Part shown: positions 7,544-9,929 of the stretch, piece after piece
Layout of the letters: each line of letters begins with the position of its first letter
Position numbering within the stretch: position 1 is the first letter of the stretch
NCBI GenBank assembly: GCA_023386115.1
Contig: JAEWKL010000100.1
Location: 1-9,929 of the forward strand
DNA length: 9,929 bases
Origin: Pseudomonadota bacterium
GTDB lineage: Bacteria; Pseudomonadota; Alphaproteobacteria; Rhizobiales; Beijerinckiaceae
Direction: 5' to 3'
Position numbers and translations under genes: made by a program
Notes under the pieces: generated by a model
Told to the model about the DNA's origin: nothing
Seen by the model: the letters and a program-made list of their open reading frames with translations, nothing else
The model's database searches: none

Positions 7544-7564
7544 ATCAAAGTTGATCTACAGATC
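7544..7564. repeat. Two overlapping short palindromes in the poxB leader region
   Basis: ATCAA-AG-TTGAT (7544-7555) overlaps GATCT-AC-AGATC (7553-7564), both with perfect 5-bp arms and 2-bp centres. They lie about 95-115 bp upstream of the poxB start, at the edge of the AT-rich segment. They could bind a regulator or form leader RNA structure; TTGAT also resembles an FNR/FixK half-site but has no proper partner at the required spacing. Confidence 0.35.
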
Positions 7565-7640
7565 TTAATGCTGAATCGGATCGTGGTGGTGCTGATTCGA
7601 GCGAATTCAACACTCGATACCACTTCTATCTTTGTGCCAC

Positions 7641-7646
7641 ATCATA
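7641..7646 (-). promoter_or_regulatory. Possible -10 element for poxB
   Basis: TATGAT on the minus strand matches five of six bases of the sigma-70 -10 consensus and sits in the AT-rich stretch about 190 bp upstream of poxB. No good -35 box is found 16-18 bp upstream; the 22-bp palindrome at 7670-7691 begins close to that place, which would fit an activator-dependent promoter. Motif reading only. Confidence 0.25.
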
Positions 7647-7669
7647 GTGTACCAGACGCAGGGTTCTTC

Positions 7670-7691
7670 GGGTCATACGGAGGTATGACCC
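7670..7691. promoter_or_regulatory. 22-bp inverted repeat, candidate operator upstream of poxB
   Basis: Perfect 9-bp arms, GGGTCATAC (7670-7678) and GTATGACCC (7683-7691), flank a 4-bp centre. Arm length, spacing and the lack of a following T-run suggest a binding site for a dimeric regulator rather than a terminator. The centre lies about 230 bp upstream of the poxB ATG and about 37 bp upstream of the possible -10 element. The bound protein is unknown. Confidence 0.45.
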
Positions 7692-7692
7692 G

Positions 7693-7706
7693 CCCATGCT
7701 CATGGG
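7693..7706. repeat. Palindrome CCCATG-CT-CATGGG
   Basis: Perfect 6-bp arms with a 2-bp centre, starting one base after the 22-bp inverted repeat. It may be a second, different binding site or chance. Confidence 0.3.
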
Positions 7707-8306
7707 TGCCGGCTTCGGGCCCCAAGACTGCGCGCCGCCTCGGCGACGCGCAGGATCCGGGGACCATCGCGACGCCTGGGAATGCGAAGGCGGTCCAGGG
7801 CGGCGACAGGCGTCGCCCGAGCGCCACGGCGGGGAGACGGCCGGCCGCCGAGGCCGCCATCCCCGCAGAGGATGCAGACTCCGAGCGCAGGCGGCACGCC
7901 GAAGAGCGGCCCGTAGCCGATCGCCGCCAGGCCCGACACCAGGGCGTCGTCCGGCCCGCCGCCCGGCATGCCGTCCGCCCCCGGCAGCGCCTCGCCCGCG
8001 CGGGCCGCGGCCGAGAACGGCCTGAACCCGATCGCCAGGATCGTGACCGTCACGGTCGCCAGCCGGGCGAGGCCGATCCGGCCTGTCAGAGGCGGGGCAG
8101 AGGCCGATCTTCGCGGCCTGGGCTTCGGCACGCGCCGATCGGGCATGGCGCTTCGTTCACCGATCTCACGCCGGTCGCCCGCAAGATCATCGATCTCCCC
8201 TGTCCCATTCGGTCAAGCTGCCTTGCTCAGCCTCGGTATGCTGCTGCGCGCCACGATTCGATGTCGCTCTCGAAGTGTGCCCTCCTCGTGCTGACGGTGG
8301 GCAAAG

Positions 8307-8324
8307 CCGGTCCAATCGGACCGG
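8307..8324. repeat. 18-bp inverted repeat upstream of the DUF1254 gene
   Basis: Perfect 7-bp arms CCGGTCC and GGACCGG around an AATC centre, ending about 95 bp before the DUF1254 ATG. There is no T-run after it on either strand beyond three bases, so an operator or leader hairpin is more likely than a terminator. High GC content makes chance palindromes commoner here. Confidence 0.35.
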
Positions 8325-8378
8325 GACTGACGAGCGGGGGCACCATCGGGCGCGCGTCGTAGGGGCAGGGATTTTTCC

Positions 8379-8407
8379 TGAAGTCGCTTGCCGGAGCGGG
8401 CACTTCA
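8379..8407 (+). promoter_or_regulatory. Leader hairpin next to the DUF1254 ribosome binding site
   Basis: TGAAGTCGCT (8379-8388) can pair with AGCG (8395-8398) and ACTTCA (8402-8407) across a 3-nt bulge, with a TGCCGG loop. It ends two bases before the GGAGG (8410-8414) that precedes the ATG at 8420. It could influence access to the start or mRNA stability; no function is shown. Confidence 0.3.
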
Positions 8408-8419
8408 CCGGAGGCGGTC

Positions 8420-9868
8420 ATGGATGTCACCAGACGGATCTTCGCCGCGGGCGCCGCCACAATCCCCTTCGTCGGCTCGGGCCTGCCCTCCGCCCGGGCT
8501 CAGGGCACGGTCCAAGACGCTCCGATCATTGGCAACCACGCAGCGGCGGATCCGCTGCAGCTGGCGGTGGAAGCCTACATCTACGGCTACCCGCTCGTCA
8601 CGATGGAGATGACCCGCCGCGTCCTCACCAACGTAGCCATGCCCGAAGGTAAGGGCGCCCCGATGGGCCAGTTCGCCAACATGCGCGAGTACCCGGACGC
8701 GACGTTCCGGGCCGTCACCGCCCCCAATGCGGACACGCTCTATTCGAGCGCCTTCGTGGACGTCGGGAAGGAGCCCTACCTCCTCAGCCTCCCGGACGAG
8801 GACGGCCGCTACTACCTCATGCCGATGCTCAGCGCCTGGACGAACATCTTTGCCGTGCCGGGCAAGCGCACGACGGGGACCGGGCCACAGACCTACTTCA
8901 TCGCCGGGCCGGGCTGGAGCGGCAGCGTGCCGTCTCACGCCACGTTGATCCAGGCACCCACGAGCCTGGTCTGGATCCTCGGCCGGACCTACTGCACGGG
9001 CACGCCCGAGGATTACCGGGCCGTGCACGCCGTCCAGGACCAGTACCGGCTCATCCCGGCGAGCGCGGCCGGCCGGTCGTACACGCCCTCCGCGGGCCGG
9101 GTCGATCCCGGCATCGACATGAGGACGGCCGTGCGCGAGCAGGTCAACCGCATGGACGCGACGGCCTACTTCACCCTTCTGGCCGCCCTGATGAAGGACA
9201 ACCCCCCGGCGCTCGCGGACGGGGTTCCGGTTGCCAAGATGGCCTTTCTCGGCATCATGCCCGGTCAGCCCTTTGATCCTGCAAGCCAGCCTCCCGCCGT
9301 CCGGTCCGCCATCGAGCAGGCGCCGAAGGAGGCCATCCCCCGCATCATGGGGCACCTGAAGGCGACGGGGCAGCGCGTGAACGGCTGGACCTTCACGACG
9401 GACGGCGGCGATTACGGCAAGGACTACCTGCAGCGCGCGCTCGTCACCGCGGTCGGGCTCGGCTGCAACCTGCCGCAAGATGCCGTCTACCCCTTGACCA
9501 CGGTCGATGCCGCGGGCCGGACGCTCAGCGGCGCATCCAAGTACGTGATGCGCTTCCCCGCGGGCGAGCTGCCGCCCGTCGACGGCTTCTGGTCGCTGAC
9601 GATGTACGACGCGGACTATTTCTTCGTCGACAACCCGATCAATCGGTACTCGGTGAGCCCACGCGACAACCTCAAGGCCAATCCGGACGGGTCGGTCGAC
9701 CTGTTCATCCAGGCCGAGAGCCCGGGTGCCCAACGGGAGTCGAACTGGCTGCCGGCGCCGAAGGGACCGTTCGCGCTGATGCTGCGGACCTACTGGCCAA
9801 AGGACGCCGTGCTCAACGGATCGTGGTCGCCGCCGCCCGTCACCCGCATCACGAGTGCCACGCTCTAA
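8420..9868 (+). CDS. Exported DUF1254 / DUF1214 domain protein
   Basis: Protein of 482 residues with an N-terminal export signal: twin Arg at 5-6 (TRRIF), a hydrophobic stretch (8-22) and a likely cleavage after ARA (25-27). The arginine pair and the bulky residue after it make Tat export plausible. The DUF1254 part begins around 45 with EAYIYGYPLVTMEMTRR and includes APNADTLYSSAFVDV (101-115) and RYYLMPMLSAWTNIF (130-144). The C-terminal DUF1214 part includes GFWSLTMYDADYFFVDNPIN and the family ending NWLPAPKGPFALMLRTYWP. No enzymatic function is established for the family and no catalytic residues can be assigned. GGAGG at 8410-8414 lies 5 nt before the ATG. It is transcribed away from poxB and is followed 25 bp later by another probably exported protein, so the two likely form an operon. 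Confidence 0.92.
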   Translation: MDVTRRIFAAGAATIPFVGSGLPSARAQGTVQDAPIIGNHAAADPLQLAVEAYIYGYPLVTMEMTRRVLTNVAMPEGKGAPMGQFANMREYPDATFRAVTAPNADTLYSSAFVDVGKEPYLLSLPDEDGRYYLMPMLSAWTNIFAVPGKRTTGTGPQTYFIAGPGWSGSVPSHATLIQAPTSLVWILGRTYCTGTPEDYRAVHAVQDQYRLIPASAAGRSYTPSAGRVDPGIDMRTAVREQVNRMDATAYFTLLAALMKDNPPALADGVPVAKMAFLGIMPGQPFDPASQPPAVRSAIEQAPKEAIPRIMGHLKATGQRVNGWTFTTDGGDYGKDYLQRALVTAVGLGCNLPQDAVYPLTTVDAAGRTLSGASKYVMRFPAGELPPVDGFWSLTMYDADYFFVDNPINRYSVSPRDNLKANPDGSVDLFIQAESPGAQRESNWLPAPKGPFALMLRTYWPKDAVLNGSWSPPPVTRITSATL

Positions 9869-9893
9869 TCGGAAGGCAGCAGGAGGAAGCGTC

Positions 9894-9929
9894 ATGAAGC
9901 GTCTGATGATCGTCTCGGCGGTCCTCGCA
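9894..9929 (+). CDS. Start of a probably exported protein, truncated by the window edge
   Basis: Twelve codons are visible, MKRLMIVSAVLA, typical of the positive and hydrophobic start of a Sec signal peptide. AGGAGG at 9881-9886 lies 7 nt before the ATG. The gene follows the DUF1254 gene by 25 bp and probably shares its transcript. Nothing can be said about the mature protein; second DUF1254-type or other small periplasmic proteins are common in such positions. Confidence 0.65.
   Translation, partial: MKRLMIVSAVLA

Larger units (their letters stand above)
7642..8146 (-). pseudogene. Probable decayed membrane-protein gene (possibly MFS transporter) with a frame switch
   Basis: From ATG 8146 a 148-codon frame runs to 7700. 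From its Leu-Thr-Gly-Arg segment to about 7905, roughly 66 codons almost all end in G or C, as in the real genes here. They encode a hydrophobic stretch (RIGLARLATVTVTILAIGF), a basic/small linker, and SGLAAIGYGPLFGVPPALG, which faintly resembles a late helix of major-facilitator transporters. Past about 7900 third positions in this frame become mixed, while a different minus-strand frame (7860-7642) takes on the G/C-ending pattern. Such a switch is expected of a frameshifted, decaying gene. Only part of a transporter's length is present and no full start region is visible. The family suggestion is weak. It could instead be a small unknown secreted or membrane protein ending at 7700. Confidence 0.35.
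7452..8419. other. Long stretch without an intact gene, between divergent poxB and the DUF1254 gene
   Basis: Nearly 1 kb with no intact gene that I recognise. From left to right it holds the poxB leader; an AT-rich segment at about 7541-7660 (about 44% GC by hand count, well below the surrounding genes) with short palindromes; a 22-bp inverted repeat at 7670-7691 and a second palindrome at 7693-7706; a high-GC block at about 7700-8146 that looks like a decayed minus-strand gene; and about 270 bp before the DUF1254 gene with two inverted repeats. A 291-codon plus-strand open frame (7487-8362) crosses it but mixes unrelated compositions and is probably chance. Confidence 0.6.

Noticed and set aside
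7551..7567. FNR/FixK-type site upstream of the oxidase block
   Set aside because: TTGAT is present, but the second half-site at the required spacing reads AGATC, not ATCAA or GTCAA; too poor to call, though oxygen control would make sense.
7626..7640. Sigma-54 promoter for poxB
   Set aside because: TGGCAC matches the -24 part on the minus strand, but the essential GC of the -12 element is absent.
8307..8324. Rho-independent terminator
   Set aside because: The stem is GC-rich, but no run of T follows on either strand (at most three).
7487..8362. 291-codon plus-strand open frame in the gene-free stretch
   Set aside because: It starts in the AT-rich poxB upstream region, has no RBS or domain, and its composition changes abruptly along its length.
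8405..9895. 496-codon minus-strand open frame opposite the DUF1254 gene
   Set aside because: The plus strand encodes a recognisable exported protein with a good RBS; the antisense product is Arg/Asp/Gly-rich and unrecognisable.

Overview
The window looks like chromosomal DNA from a high-GC alphaproteobacterium. Almost every codon in the real genes ends in G or C, and protein style and gene content suggest a Methylobacterium-like member of the Hyphomicrobiales. This placement is an impression from reading the proteins, not a computed result.

Layout. Positions 1-1441 (+) hold the 3' part of a large sensor protein: the end of a helical repeat region, then a GAF domain, then a complete histidine kinase core. 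It converges, with a 17-bp gap, on a four-gene minus-strand block running from 7451 down to 1459. In transcription order the block is poxB (quinone-dependent pyruvate oxidase), cydA and cydB (a short-Q-loop, cyanide-insensitive type of bd quinol oxidase; the two genes overlap by an ATGA), and a thioredoxin-reductase-like flavoprotein with an N-terminal CRP-like domain. The gaps are 40 bp between poxB and cydA, and about 140 bp between cydB and the start preferred for the flavoprotein. That last gap holds the ribosome binding site and first 17 codons of an Old Yellow Enzyme gene whose remainder is missing.

From 7452 to 8419 lies a stretch of nearly 1 kb with no intact gene. Its left part (about 7541-7660) is AT-rich for this genome (about 44% GC by hand count) and has several palindromes, probably the control region of poxB. 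Its centre contains what looks like a decayed membrane-protein gene on the minus strand, in which the coding signal switches frame. Its right part has two inverted repeats upstream of the next gene. From 8420 (+) there is a complete exported DUF1254/DUF1214 protein, followed 25 bp later by the first 12 codons of another probably exported protein that runs off the window.

How the genes could work together. PoxB oxidises pyruvate to acetate and CO2 and passes the electrons to ubiquinone. CydAB oxidises ubiquinol and reduces O2 to water. The two adjacent units form a short respiratory chain without a pumping dehydrogenase, suited to fast electron disposal, low oxygen or inhibition of the haem-copper oxidases. 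The flavoprotein lacks the redox cysteines of thioredoxin reductase, so its role in the cluster is open. I see no CRISPR array, tRNA, rRNA, transposase or phage gene. The least explained parts are the flavoprotein with its truncated neighbour and the palindrome-rich region upstream of poxB.
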